Of a stretch of DNA of 64,000 bases, positions 44,349 to 51,866 are shown one piece after another. Position 1 is the first letter of the stretch; each line of letters opens with the position of its first letter. The DNA is taken from contig NZ_FNUJ01000002.1 in assembly GCF_900107925.1 (NCBI RefSeq), positions 1 through 64,000 of the forward strand, in the 5' to 3' direction. The translations under genes were made by a program, and so were the position numbers. The notes beneath the pieces are model-generated. The model did not search any database, was not told the DNA's origin, and saw nothing but the letters and a program-made list of their open reading frames with translations. The stretch is from Amycolatopsis pretoriensis. Its GTDB lineage: Bacteria; Actinomycetota; Actinomycetes; Mycobacteriales; Pseudonocardiaceae.

Positions 44349-45485
44349 ATGCACAGGTTCGCCGCCGCCCTCGCCGGACTCTGCCTCGCCGCGGCGGGCA
44401 CCACGGCGGTCGTCGCCGCCGGCCCGGCCACCGCCGCCCCGGCCTGTTCGGTCGGCTACCGCGTCAACTCGTGGCAGACCGGGTTCACCGCCGAGATCAC
44501 CGTGACCAACGGCGCCACCGCGCTCTCGTCCTGGACGCTCACCTGGCACTACGCCGGGAGCCAGTCCGTCACCTCGGCCTGGAACGCCACCGTCCGCCAG
44601 TCCGGCACCGCCGTGACCGCGGAAAGCCTGCCCTACAACGCTTCCCTGCCCGCCGGCGGCAGCGTCTCGTTCGGCCTCCAGGGCACCTCGACCGGCCCGG
44701 ACCCCACGGACTTCGCCCTCAACGGCGTCGCCTGCGGGGACACCGCTCCCCCGGTGACGACGACCCCGACCACGCCCACCACGACGACGTCCACACCGCC
44801 ACCCGCCGGCTGTGCGGACGCGGCGATCTGCGACGACTTCGAGCAGCAGACCGGCAGCGCCCCGGCCGGGCGCTGGACCGTCGGCGCGGCGAACTGCCAG
44901 GGCACCGGCACGGTCACCGTCGACACCGCGGTCGCGCACTCCGGCACCCGTTCGGTGAAGGTGGCCGGCGGAGGCGGCTACTGCAACCACGCCTTCTTCG
45001 GCACGAGCGTGTCCGGCTCCGGCGTGCTCTACGGCCGGTTCTGGGTCCGCCACACGACCGCGCTGCCCGCCGGGCACGTCACCTTCATGGCCCTGCGCGA
45101 CACCGCGGACGGCGGCCGCGACCTGCGGGCCGGCGGGCAGAACCGGGCCCTGCAGTGGAACCGCGAATCCGACGACGCGACGCTGCCCGCGCAGAGCCCG
45201 GCCGGCGTCGCCCAGAGCGTCCCGCTGCCGACGGGCACCTGGTCGTGCTTCGAGTTCGCGATAGACGGCGCCGCCGGACAGTTGCGGACGTGGCTCGGCT
45301 CCGCCGCGGTGGCCGGGCTCGTCGTCGACGGCGTGCCCACCCCCGACGTCGACCAGCAGTGGCTCGCCCGGGCGTGGCACCCGGCGCTCGCCGACCTGAG
45401 GCTCGGCTGGGAGAGCTACGGCGGGGACGCCGACACGCTGTGGTTCGACGACGTGGCTCTGGGCTCCTCGCGGATCGGCTGCTAG
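44349..45485 (+). CDS. Secreted CBM2 protein with unrecognised beta domain
   Basis: 378 residues. Signal peptide to about Ala30, CBM2 (about 32-128, CSVGYRVNSWQTGFTAEITV to NGVAC), Thr/Pro linker, then about 230 residues I cannot place in a known glycosidase family. That part opens CADAAICDDFEQQ and has beta-sandwich-like segments: RWTVGAANCQGTGTVTVDT, GTRSVKVAGGGGYCNHAFF, VLYGRFWVRHTTALPAG, HVTFMALRDTADGG, WSCFEFAIDG, LWFDDVALGSS. This resembles lectin/laminin-G-like or polysaccharide-lyase jelly rolls. Cysteine pairs suggest disulphides. Its operator and promoter place it in the cellulose regulon, so it may be a new binding, lyase or hydrolase module. Stop overlaps the convergent aldo-keto reductase gene (CTAG). 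Confidence 0.75.
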   Translation: MHRFAAALAGLCLAAAGTTAVVAAGPATAAPACSVGYRVNSWQTGFTAEITVTNGATALSSWTLTWHYAGSQSVTSAWNATVRQSGTAVTAESLPYNASLPAGGSVSFGLQGTSTGPDPTDFALNGVACGDTAPPVTTTPTTPTTTTSTPPPAGCADAAICDDFEQQTGSAPAGRWTVGAANCQGTGTVTVDTAVAHSGTRSVKVAGGGGYCNHAFFGTSVSGSGVLYGRFWVRHTTALPAGHVTFMALRDTADGGRDLRAGGQNRALQWNRESDDATLPAQSPAGVAQSVPLPTGTWSCFEFAIDGAAGQLRTWLGSAAVAGLVVDGVPTPDVDQQWLARAWHPALADLRLGWESYGGDADTLWFDDVALGSSRIGC

Positions 45486-46477
45486 CCCGCGACGATCCGG
45501 TCGATCTCGGTCAGCTCGTCGTCGGTGAACTCGAGGTTCTTCGTCGCCGCGACGGTGTTCTCGAGCTGCGCCACGCTGCTGGCCCCGATCAGCGCGGACG
45601 TCACGCGGCCGCGGCGCAGCACCCACGCGATGGCCAGCTGGGCCAGCGTCTGGCCGCGCCGCTTCGCGACGTCGTTCAGCGCGCGGATCGTCGCCAGGGT
45701 GTCCTCGGTGAGCCGGTCGGTCGTCAGGAACGGGCTGGCGCCGGCGGCGCGCGAGTCGGCGGGGACGCCGTCGAGGTAGCGGTCAGTCAGCAGACCTTGG
45801 CTCAGCGGTGAGTACGCGATCGAGCCGACGCCGTGCTCGTCGAGGGTGTCCAGGAGACCGTCCTCGACCCAGCGGTTCAGGATCGAATACGACGGCTGGT
45901 GGATCAGCAGCGGCGTGCGGAGCTCGTTCAGCGCGGCCAGCGCGGCCGTCGTCTGCTCCGGCGAGTAGTTCGAGATGCCGGCGTAGAGCGCCTTGCCCGA
46001 GCGGACCGCGGTGTCGAGGGCGCCCATCGTCTCCTCGATCGGCGTCTCGGGGTCCGGGCGGTGGGAGTAGAAGACGTCGAAGTGGTCCAGGCCGGTGCGC
46101 GCGAGGCTCTGGTCCAGGCTGGCCAGGAGGTTCTTGCGGGAGCCCCACTCGCCGTACGGGCCGTCCCACATCAGGTAGCCGGCCTTCGACGACACCAGGA
46201 TCTCGTCGCGGTATGGGCGGAAGTCGGCGGCGTAGTGCTTGCCGAAGTTCGCCTCGGCCGCGCCGGGCGGCGGGCCGTAGTTGTTGGCCAGGTCGAAGTG
46301 CGTCACCCCGAGGTCGAACGCCCGGCGCAGCACCGCGCGCTGGACGTCGAGGGGCTTGTCGTCTCCGAAGTTGTGCCAGAGGCCGAGCGACACGGCGGGC
46401 AGCTTCAGCCCGCTGCGCCCGGCGCGCCGGTACGGCATGTCCGCGTACCGGTCTCCGGCGGCGGCGTAAGGCGACAT
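45482..46477 (-). CDS. mgrA: Aldo/keto reductase, MgrA/YghZ type
   Basis: 331 residues, an NADPH-dependent (alpha/beta)8 barrel. The catalytic tetrad is visible: Asp and Tyr in THFDLANNYGPP, Lys in LVSSKAGYLMW, His in VFYSHRPDPETP; SNYSPEQT and IAYSPLSQGLLT are further signatures, and ALIGASSVAQLENTV binds the cofactor phosphate. Closest in layout to L-glyceraldehyde-3-phosphate reductase (YghZ/MgrA), though this group is broad. It is 33 nt behind the AGE-family gene on the same strand, so the pair is probably an operon for sugar isomer handling. Not obviously under CebR. Confidence 0.85.
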   Translation of the reverse strand: MSPYAAAGDRYADMPYRRAGRSGLKLPAVSLGLWHNFGDDKPLDVQRAVLRRAFDLGVTHFDLANNYGPPPGAAEANFGKHYAADFRPYRDEILVSSKAGYLMWDGPYGEWGSRKNLLASLDQSLARTGLDHFDVFYSHRPDPETPIEETMGALDTAVRSGKALYAGISNYSPEQTTAALAALNELRTPLLIHQPSYSILNRWVEDGLLDTLDEHGVGSIAYSPLSQGLLTDRYLDGVPADSRAAGASPFLTTDRLTEDTLATIRALNDVAKRRGQTLAQLAIAWVLRRGRVTSALIGASSVAQLENTVAATKNLEFTDDELTEIDRIVAG

Positions 46478-46510
46478 GGTTCTCCTCGTCGAAGGGGCTC
46501 GGGGCGCAGT

Positions 46511-47704
46511 CTAGCCGCGGGTGATCAGCGCGCCGGCGAACGACGCGGCGGGCTTCAGGGTGGGTAGGAGCGTCGCCTGGTAGGCGTGGTAGATGTCCGG
46601 CTTGCCGGCCCAGACCGCCGCCGCGGGACGGTTTTCCGGGTCCAGTTCGTGGTGCCAGGACCCGAGTTCGCGGTCGACGAAGCACGCTTCGGCGTGGTCG
46701 CACCACTGCGTGAACCGGTCGAGGTAGGCCGCCTCGCCGGTCTCCTGGTGCAGCGTCCACGCGGCGGCGATCGCCTCGGCCACGACCCAGTGCAGGCGGG
46801 TGCGCACGACCGGCGTCCCGGCGAAGTCGGTGGTGTAGACGAAGCCCGGGCGCCCGTCGACGGCCCAGCCGTGGCGGACCGCCGTGGCGAACAGCGCCTC
46901 CGCGTCGGGCACCAGCCACTCCGGCGCGTCGGCCCCCAGCGCGTGCTTGAGGTGCACGGCCAGCCGAGCCCACTCGAAGAGGTGACCGATCGTGGCGCCG
47001 AAGGGCCGGAACGGGTGGGCGGGCTCGTCGCGGTTGTGGTCCAGCCGCACGTGCCAGCCGGCGTCGTAGTGCTCCGGCAGCAGCCAGCCGTGGGCGCGGG
47101 CCTCGCCGTGCACCAGGTGCTCCACAATGGACAGTGCGCGGGTGGCCCAGACCCGGTCGCCGGTGACGTCGGCGGCGGCCAGGAACGCCTCGACGGAGTG
47201 CATGTTGGCGTTGGCGCCGCGGTAGTCCTCCAGGTGCGTCCAGCCGCGGTCCCAGACGTCGGCGACCCGGCCGGGGCCCGGCTCCCAGAACCGGCGTTCG
47301 ACGACGTCGAGGGCGCCGGCCAGCAGCGGTTCCGCGCCTTCGGCCCCGTCGGCCACCGCGCTCGACGCGGCCAGGACGACGAACGCGTGCTCGTAGGCGC
47401 GCTTCTCTGACAACGTTGTCGTCGCGTACCAGCCGTCGTGGTCCGGATCGCGCAGGAGGCCCGTCAGCGCCTCGACGCCGTGCGCGACCTGCGCCCCGGT
47501 GTCGGCTCCCTGCAGGTGCGCCAGCGCGAAGACGTGCGTCATCCGGCAGGTGATCCACGTTTCGACGGGCCGGTCGAGCACCGGGCGGCCGCCGTCGTCG
47601 AGCCAGGCGAAGCCGCCGCCGGGGTGCGCCGCGCGGGCGGCGAAACCGAGCAGGCGGGCGGGTTCGGCGCGCACCCACGCGGGAACCGATGAGGGAATGT
47701 CCAC
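46511..47704 (-). CDS. AGE-family epimerase/isomerase
   Basis: 397 residues, an (alpha/alpha)6 barrel of the N-acylglucosamine 2-epimerase/YihS family: RMTHVFALAHLQGAD, KRAYEHAFVVLAAS, RGANANMHSVEAFLAA, RPFGATIGHLFEWARLAVHL and LHWVVAEAIAAAWTLH carry the conserved histidines and Glu that act as general acid/base. Such enzymes interconvert mannose and fructose, sulfoquinovose, or cellobiose and its epimer; mannose isomerase or cellobiose epimerase activity would fit beside a cellulose locus. GTG start at 47704. Upstream, GAGAAAGGC is present twice at 17-nt spacing (47710-47740). Confidence 0.85.
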   Translation of the reverse strand: MDIPSSVPAWVRAEPARLLGFAARAAHPGGGFAWLDDGGRPVLDRPVETWITCRMTHVFALAHLQGADTGAQVAHGVEALTGLLRDPDHDGWYATTTLSEKRAYEHAFVVLAASSAVADGAEGAEPLLAGALDVVERRFWEPGPGRVADVWDRGWTHLEDYRGANANMHSVEAFLAAADVTGDRVWATRALSIVEHLVHGEARAHGWLLPEHYDAGWHVRLDHNRDEPAHPFRPFGATIGHLFEWARLAVHLKHALGADAPEWLVPDAEALFATAVRHGWAVDGRPGFVYTTDFAGTPVVRTRLHWVVAEAIAAAWTLHQETGEAAYLDRFTQWCDHAEACFVDRELGSWHHELDPENRPAAAVWAGKPDIYHAYQATLLPTLKPAASFAGALITRG

Positions 47705-47829
47705 TCTCTGCCTTTCTCGGTGAGCGGCCTTTCTCGGTGATCGACGGCCTTGCGTCAAGGTAGGCCAAGGCACCGGGCCCGGTCACCGCGGGATGTTCCC
47801 GAAGTGACCACCGCCGCGTATCCTGATCG

Positions 47830-47843
47830 TGAGAGCGCTCCCA
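47830..47843. promoter_or_regulatory. CebR-type operator, LPMO gene
   Basis: TGAGAGCGCTCCCA, 13 of 14 to the consensus. A -10-like TATCCT (47819-47824) ends 5 nt before it, and the LPMO GTG is 35 nt after it. Confidence 0.8.
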
Positions 47844-47878
47844 GTCTTCGACGCACGCTACCCGACGAAGGGACTGAC

Positions 47879-48940
47879 GTGACCAGGAGACGAAGTACGA
47901 TCCTCGCCGCCGTGACCGTGCTGCTGGCGAGCTTGACCGCCGTCCTGCTGAACACGGGCACCGCCGAAGCGCACGGCGCCATGATGAAACCGGGCAGCCG
48001 GACGTTCCTGTGCTGGCAGGACGGGCTCAGCTCGACCGGCCAGATCATCCCGCAGAACCCGGCCTGCTCGGCGGCGGTCAACACCAGCGGCGCCAACTCG
48101 CTGTACAACTGGTTCGCCGTGCTGCGCTCCGACGGCGCCGGCCGCACGCGCGGGTTCATCGACGACGGCAAGCTGTGCTCGGGCGGCAACCCGAACTACG
48201 CCGGCTTCGACCAGGTCGGCGACTGGCCGCTGACGCACCTGACGGCCGGGGCGTCGTTCGACTTCTCGTACAACGCGTGGGCCGCGCACCCGGGCTGGTT
48301 CTACACGTACGTGACGAAGGACGGCTGGGACCCGTCGAAGCCGCTCACCTGGGATTCGCTGGAGGACCAGCCGTTCCTGACGGTCGACCACCCGGCGGTG
48401 ACCGGCCAGGTCGGCACGGTCGACGGGCAGTACAAGTGGACCGGCGCGCTGCCGGCGAACAAGTCCGGAAGGCACATCATCTATTCGGTGTGGAAGCGCT
48501 CCGACAGCGCGGAGACGTTCTACGGCTGCTCGGACGTGACGTTCGACGGCGGGCACGGAGAGGTGACCGGGGTGCACCAGCCGGGCACCCCGACAACCAC
48601 GCCGACGGCCCCGACGAGCCCCCCGCCACCGGACGGCTCGTGCATGGCGATGTACGAGGTGACCAACGCGTGGAGCGGCGGCTACCAGGCAACGGTGACG
48701 GTGATGAATCACGGCACCACGGCCTACGGCGGCTGGCAGGCGGGCTGGACGCTGCCGTCGGGCCAGACGATCGGCAGCGTGTGGAACGGGACGCTGAGCC
48801 AGTCGGGGTCGGTGGTGACGGTCCGCAACGCGGATTGGAACGGCCGAGTGGCCCCGGACGGGTCAACCACGTTCGGGTTGGTGGTCAACGCGGCGGGGAC
48901 AAACCCGGCCCAGCCGTCGGTGACCTGCCAGGGCAGCTGA
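47879..48940 (+). CDS. AA10 lytic polysaccharide monooxygenase with CBM2
   Basis: 353 residues from a GTG with AAGGGA upstream. Signal peptide cut after AEA leaves His32 at the mature N-terminus (HGAMMKPGSRTF), required for the copper histidine brace; the second brace His is His137 (NAWAAHPGWF). Further AA10 marks: GFIDDGKLCSGG, YKWTGALPANKSGRHIIYSVW and TFYGCSDVTF. A Thr/Pro linker leads to a C-terminal CBM2 (about 255-353, SCMAMYEVTNAWSGGYQATV). It oxidatively breaks crystalline cellulose outside the cell. Operator 35 nt upstream. The nearly 120-nt direct repeat behind its stop extends into the next gene. Confidence 0.95.
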   Translation: MTRRRSTILAAVTVLLASLTAVLLNTGTAEAHGAMMKPGSRTFLCWQDGLSSTGQIIPQNPACSAAVNTSGANSLYNWFAVLRSDGAGRTRGFIDDGKLCSGGNPNYAGFDQVGDWPLTHLTAGASFDFSYNAWAAHPGWFYTYVTKDGWDPSKPLTWDSLEDQPFLTVDHPAVTGQVGTVDGQYKWTGALPANKSGRHIIYSVWKRSDSAETFYGCSDVTFDGGHGEVTGVHQPGTPTTTPTAPTSPPPPDGSCMAMYEVTNAWSGGYQATVTVMNHGTTAYGGWQAGWTLPSGQTIGSVWNGTLSQSGSVVTVRNADWNGRVAPDGSTTFGLVVNAAGTNPAQPSVTCQGS

Positions 48941-49115
48941 GGCGTCGCAGTACCGGGCCCGGTCAGCGGGCGGGCCCGGTGCTGCCACGCGTGACGAACC
49001 CGGCCCAGCCTCCGGTGACCAGCCGCGGCCCAGCCGCCCTTGACCCGCCGAGGCAGCTGAGGCGCCACGGCAGCGGCCAATCAGCGGACGGGCCCGGTAC
49101 TGCCACGCGTGACGA
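48904..49115. repeat. Imperfect direct repeat of about 118-120 bp
   Basis: The 34 nt at 48964-48997 recur at 49082-49115 with two changes, and GGCAGCTGAGGCG at 48932-48944 recurs at 49052-49064. Spacing 118-120 nt. The repeat covers the LPMO 3' end and the 3' end of the LacI gene, whose last codons (TRGSTGPVR) therefore have a non-coding echo downstream of its stop. Confidence 0.7.
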
Positions 49116-50331
49116 GCCGCGGCCGCGAGGCGCAGACGTCGCCGACGTCCTCGCCGGCGATGAGGTCCCGCAGCACGGCGGCGGCGAGCCCCCCAAGCTC
49201 GGCCAACGGACGCCGCACTGCGGAAAGGGCGGGCCGCACGAGCCGGCAGAGGTCGGAGTCGTCCCAGGAGACGACGGAGAGGTCGTGGGGGACGGAAAGC
49301 CCGAGTTCCTTGGCGGCGACGAGCGCGGCGACGGCGAGGGAGTCGGTGTCGCACAGGAGGGCAGTGGGCCGGGGGTCGGCGGCGAGGACGCGGCGGACCG
49401 CATCGGCCGAGGGTTCGGAGGGAAGGGTGCGCGGCGGGGTGGCGGGGACGGAACCGACGGAGCGCATCCCAGCGTGCCCGGCGGCGCCGACGCGAGACCC
49501 GGCAGCCCACGCGCCGGGCCGCCAGGGATCATCGGCCCAGTCGCCGATCGCGGCTCCGGTCCGACCCACGCCACCACGGTGTGCCGAACCGGCGCCTCGC
49601 CCCCTGTCCGGCGAAGGCGCAGCGTGACCGGTGCCACCGTGGCATCCCGAACCGAGCCTCGCCACATCGGCGGCCGAAGCTCCCCACCCGCCGCGCTGCG
49701 CCCCCCGCACCTCGCTTCCCGCCGTCCGCGCCCCCACCAAGCCCAGCCGGCGGGCCACCGTCGTGAACGCTTCCTCCCTCTCCCCCGCGTCCGCGAACGC
49801 CGCCGCCCCGGCGATCCGGACCACGTGCCGGTGCCCCGAAGCCGCCAAATACTCCAAGGCCTCCGCCGCCCCGGCCATGTCGTCCACCCGGACCGAGGGT
49901 GCCTCCGGCAACCCTCCCGGTCCGCCCAGCACCACCGCCGGCAAGCCGATCCGCGCCACTTCCGCCGCGCAGTCCGGGCCGGTCAGCAGGACGCCGTCCA
50001 CCTTTCGCTCCGCCCGCCAGCGGCGGTAGACCGCCAGCGCCGCCTCGCGCCCCACCGCGACCCTCAGCAGCAGTTCCTGCGACACCCCGTCCAGCAACGC
50101 CGGGAACACCACCTCCGACGGCCCGTCGAGCACCAGGCCGATCGTCCCGGAGCGGCCGCCGGACAGGGCGCGCGCCGCGCTGCTCGGGGACCAGCCCAGT
50201 TCGCGCGCTATCCGCGTGATCCGGTCGCGCGTTTCCTCCGACACCCCCGGCCGGCCGTTGAGCGCGTAGGACACCGCGCCCTTGGAGACGCCGGCCTCCC
50301 GCGCGATGTCGGTGATCGTCGGACGCTTCAT
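49081..50331 (-). CDS. LacI-family regulator with enlarged effector domain
   Basis: 416 residues; LacI proteins usually have about 340. The ATG at 50331 begins a textbook helix-turn-helix (TITDIAREAGVSKGAVSYALNG) and hinge (SPSSAARALSGGRSGTIGLV). The periplasmic-binding-like domain is normal to about residue 215 and again from SADAVRRVLAADPRPTALL to the C-terminus. Between them lie about 100 residues (roughly 217-316) rich in Gly, Ala and Arg (AQRGGWGASAADVARLG, GRGAGSAHRGGVGRTG), about 70 more than the usual connecting segment. A 16-nt palindrome sits 13 nt upstream. Divergent from a CebE-like binding protein, so a sugar regulator of that gene is inferred. Confidence 0.85.
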   Translation of the reverse strand: MKRPTITDIAREAGVSKGAVSYALNGRPGVSEETRDRITRIARELGWSPSSAARALSGGRSGTIGLVLDGPSEVVFPALLDGVSQELLLRVAVGREAALAVYRRWRAERKVDGVLLTGPDCAAEVARIGLPAVVLGGPGGLPEAPSVRVDDMAGAAEALEYLAASGHRHVVRIAGAAAFADAGEREEAFTTVARRLGLVGARTAGSEVRGAQRGGWGASAADVARLGSGCHGGTGHAAPSPDRGRGAGSAHRGGVGRTGAAIGDWADDPWRPGAWAAGSRVGAAGHAGMRSVGSVPATPPRTLPSEPSADAVRRVLAADPRPTALLCDTDSLAVAALVAAKELGLSVPHDLSVVSWDDSDLCRLVRPALSAVRRPLAELGGLAAAVLRDLIAGEDVGDVCASRPRLVTRGSTGPVR

Positions 50332-50343
50332 CGCACCCCTTCC

Positions 50344-50359
50344 GTGTCCGCGCGGACAC
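50344..50359. promoter_or_regulatory. Palindrome GTGTCCGCGCGGACAC
   Basis: A perfect 16-nt palindrome with a central CG, the usual symmetry of LacI-family operators. It begins 13 nt from the ATG of the enlarged LacI gene and is unlike the CebR sites, so it may be its autoregulatory operator. Confidence 0.5.
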
Positions 50360-50374
50360 CCGCCGTCGCGCACC

Positions 50375-50404
50375 TTGACACCCGGCGCACCCGGAACCGA
50401 GACT
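50375..50404 (+). promoter_or_regulatory. Promoter of the orphan binding-protein gene
   Basis: TTGACA (50375-50380) and GAGACT (50399-50404), 18-nt spacer. The cebE promoter has the same pair of boxes (TTGACA, CAGACT) at 17 nt. Confidence 0.5.
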
Positions 50405-50409
50405 CCGTC

Positions 50410-50423
50410 CGGGAGCGCTCCCA
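50410..50423. promoter_or_regulatory. CebR-type operator, orphan binding protein
   Basis: CGGGAGCGCTCCCA, 13 of 14 to the consensus. It begins 5 nt after the -10 element and 38 nt before the ATG; it also lies in the 5' region of the divergent LacI gene. Confidence 0.8.
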
Positions 50424-50447
50424 ATCACGAGGGAGTGAGGAGTGCGC

Positions 50448-51719
50448 ATGAAATTCATCCGAAGACGGCTGGCCTTCGCCGTCACCGTGGTCCTGCTCGT
50501 CCTGACCGGCGGCTGCGGCCCCGGGACGCCCGAGCGCATCACGCTGACGCTCGCGACGTTCGGCGAGTTCGGTTACGACGACCTGATCCCCGGCTACGAG
50601 TTCACCCACCCCGGGATCACCGTCACCCAGGTCCGGGCCGAGCAGGGCGGCCCGTACCACCAGGAACTGCTGGACAAGCTCCGAAGTGGACAGGGCCTCG
50701 CGGACGTCCAGGCCGTCGAGGAGGGGCACCTCGCCGACGTCCTCGCGCAGTCCGGGAAGTTCGCCGACCTCGCCGAGGTCGGGCCGCCCGACGTGAAGCC
50801 CGGCCGCTGGCTGGAGTGGAAGTACGAGGCCGGCCGCAGCAAGGACGGCAAGCTCGTCGGCTACGGCACCGACATCGGCCCGCTGGCCATGTGCTACCGC
50901 AAGGACCTCCTCGAGGCCGCCGGGCTGCCGACCGACCCCGGCTCGGTGAAGACGATGTTCGCCACTTGGGACAGCTACTTCAAGGCCGGCGAAAAGTACG
51001 TCAAGCGCTCGAAGGGCAAGGCCTGGTTCGACTCCGCGGCGCAGAACTTCAACGCGATGGTCAACCAGCTGCCCGTCGGCTACCTCGACCGCGAAGACCG
51101 CCCGACGCTCGAGACGAACACCGCGCTGCGCGCCGCGTGGGACCAGGTCACGACCGCGGTCAAGCAGGGACAGTCGGCCGGGCTCACCGCCTTCGCCGAA
51201 GACGGCAACAACGGCCTGCGCACCGGTGCTTTCGCGACGAAGGTCTGTCCCGCGTGGATGCTGGGCGTCATCGAGCAGCAGGCCGGGCTCGGCAACGCGG
51301 GCAAGTGGGCGATCACCGACGCGTTCCCGGACGGCGGCGGCAACTGGGGCGGTTCCTACCTCACGGTCCCGGCCGCGAGCGCGCACCAGCGGGAGGCCGC
51401 GGCGCTCGCCGCCTGGCTGACCGCACCCGAGCAGCAGCTGCACGCGTTCCGGGTGAGCGGGACGTTCCCCAGCCAGGTCGACGCCTTCACCTCGCCCGAC
51501 CTGCTCAGCGAGATGAACGGCTACTTCGGCGGCGCGCTGAGCGGGCAGGTCTTCGTCGCCCAGGCGCGCAAGGTCGGGAAGCCGCAGTACAAGGGCCCGG
51601 GCGACGGCAAGATCCAGGAGACGGTGGTCGCGCCCGCGCTCAAGTCGGTCGAGCGCGGCGCCGACCCGGCCGCGGTGTGGCAGCAGGTGCTGATCGGGGT
51701 GCACCAGGTGGTCCCGTGA
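50448..51719 (+). CDS. CebE-like sugar-binding lipoprotein, orphan
   Basis: 423 residues. Lipoprotein signal with the lipobox LTGGC near residue 23, then an ABC solute-binding fold. The sequence parallels CebE at 60405-61706 throughout: LATFGEFGYDDLIPGYE, GYGTDIGPLAMCYRKDL, AWFDSAAQNFNAMVNQLP, ATKVCPAWMLGVIEQQAG and GNWGGSYLTVP are nearly the same, while the C-terminal 50 residues differ more. No permease or ATPase gene accompanies it. It may feed the CebFG permease with another oligosaccharide, for example from xyloglucan. AGGAG precedes the ATG at 50448; a GTG two codons earlier is possible. CebR-type operator upstream. Confidence 0.9.
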   Translation: MKFIRRRLAFAVTVVLLVLTGGCGPGTPERITLTLATFGEFGYDDLIPGYEFTHPGITVTQVRAEQGGPYHQELLDKLRSGQGLADVQAVEEGHLADVLAQSGKFADLAEVGPPDVKPGRWLEWKYEAGRSKDGKLVGYGTDIGPLAMCYRKDLLEAAGLPTDPGSVKTMFATWDSYFKAGEKYVKRSKGKAWFDSAAQNFNAMVNQLPVGYLDREDRPTLETNTALRAAWDQVTTAVKQGQSAGLTAFAEDGNNGLRTGAFATKVCPAWMLGVIEQQAGLGNAGKWAITDAFPDGGGNWGGSYLTVPAASAHQREAAALAAWLTAPEQQLHAFRVSGTFPSQVDAFTSPDLLSEMNGYFGGALSGQVFVAQARKVGKPQYKGPGDGKIQETVVAPALKSVERGADPAAVWQQVLIGVHQVVP

Positions 51720-51741
51720 CCCCGGCACTCCCCGGCAGCCG

Positions 51742-51796
51742 GGTCGCGAAAGTCGCATTCGGGGCGTGGGAGGTCCCGAATGCGACTTTCGCGACC
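51742..51796. terminator. Terminator palindrome (22-bp arms)
   Basis: Arms 51742-51763 and 51775-51796 are perfect complements over 22 bp around an 11-nt loop; the left arm begins GGTCGCGAAAGTCGCATTCG. It lies 22 nt beyond the stop of the orphan binding-protein gene, and 70 nt ahead of the GNAT gene. Confidence 0.75.
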
Positions 51797-51866
51797 TCGG
51801 GCGAACCGGCGCCGGAGTCCCGAAATCCGGTCGCGCCGGCGTGAGGCAGTGGGCAGGGTGGCGAGC

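Noticed and set aside
48491..48504. CebR-like TGGAAGCGCTCCGA inside the LPMO gene
   Set aside because: 12 of 14 matches, but it encodes the conserved Trp-Lys-Arg-Ser of the AA10 domain, so the match is probably incidental.
49440..49700. Frameshifted or broken LacI gene
   Set aside because: Both flanking lobes are in the same frame with no stop, so an insertion is the simpler reading; sequencing error cannot be fully excluded.
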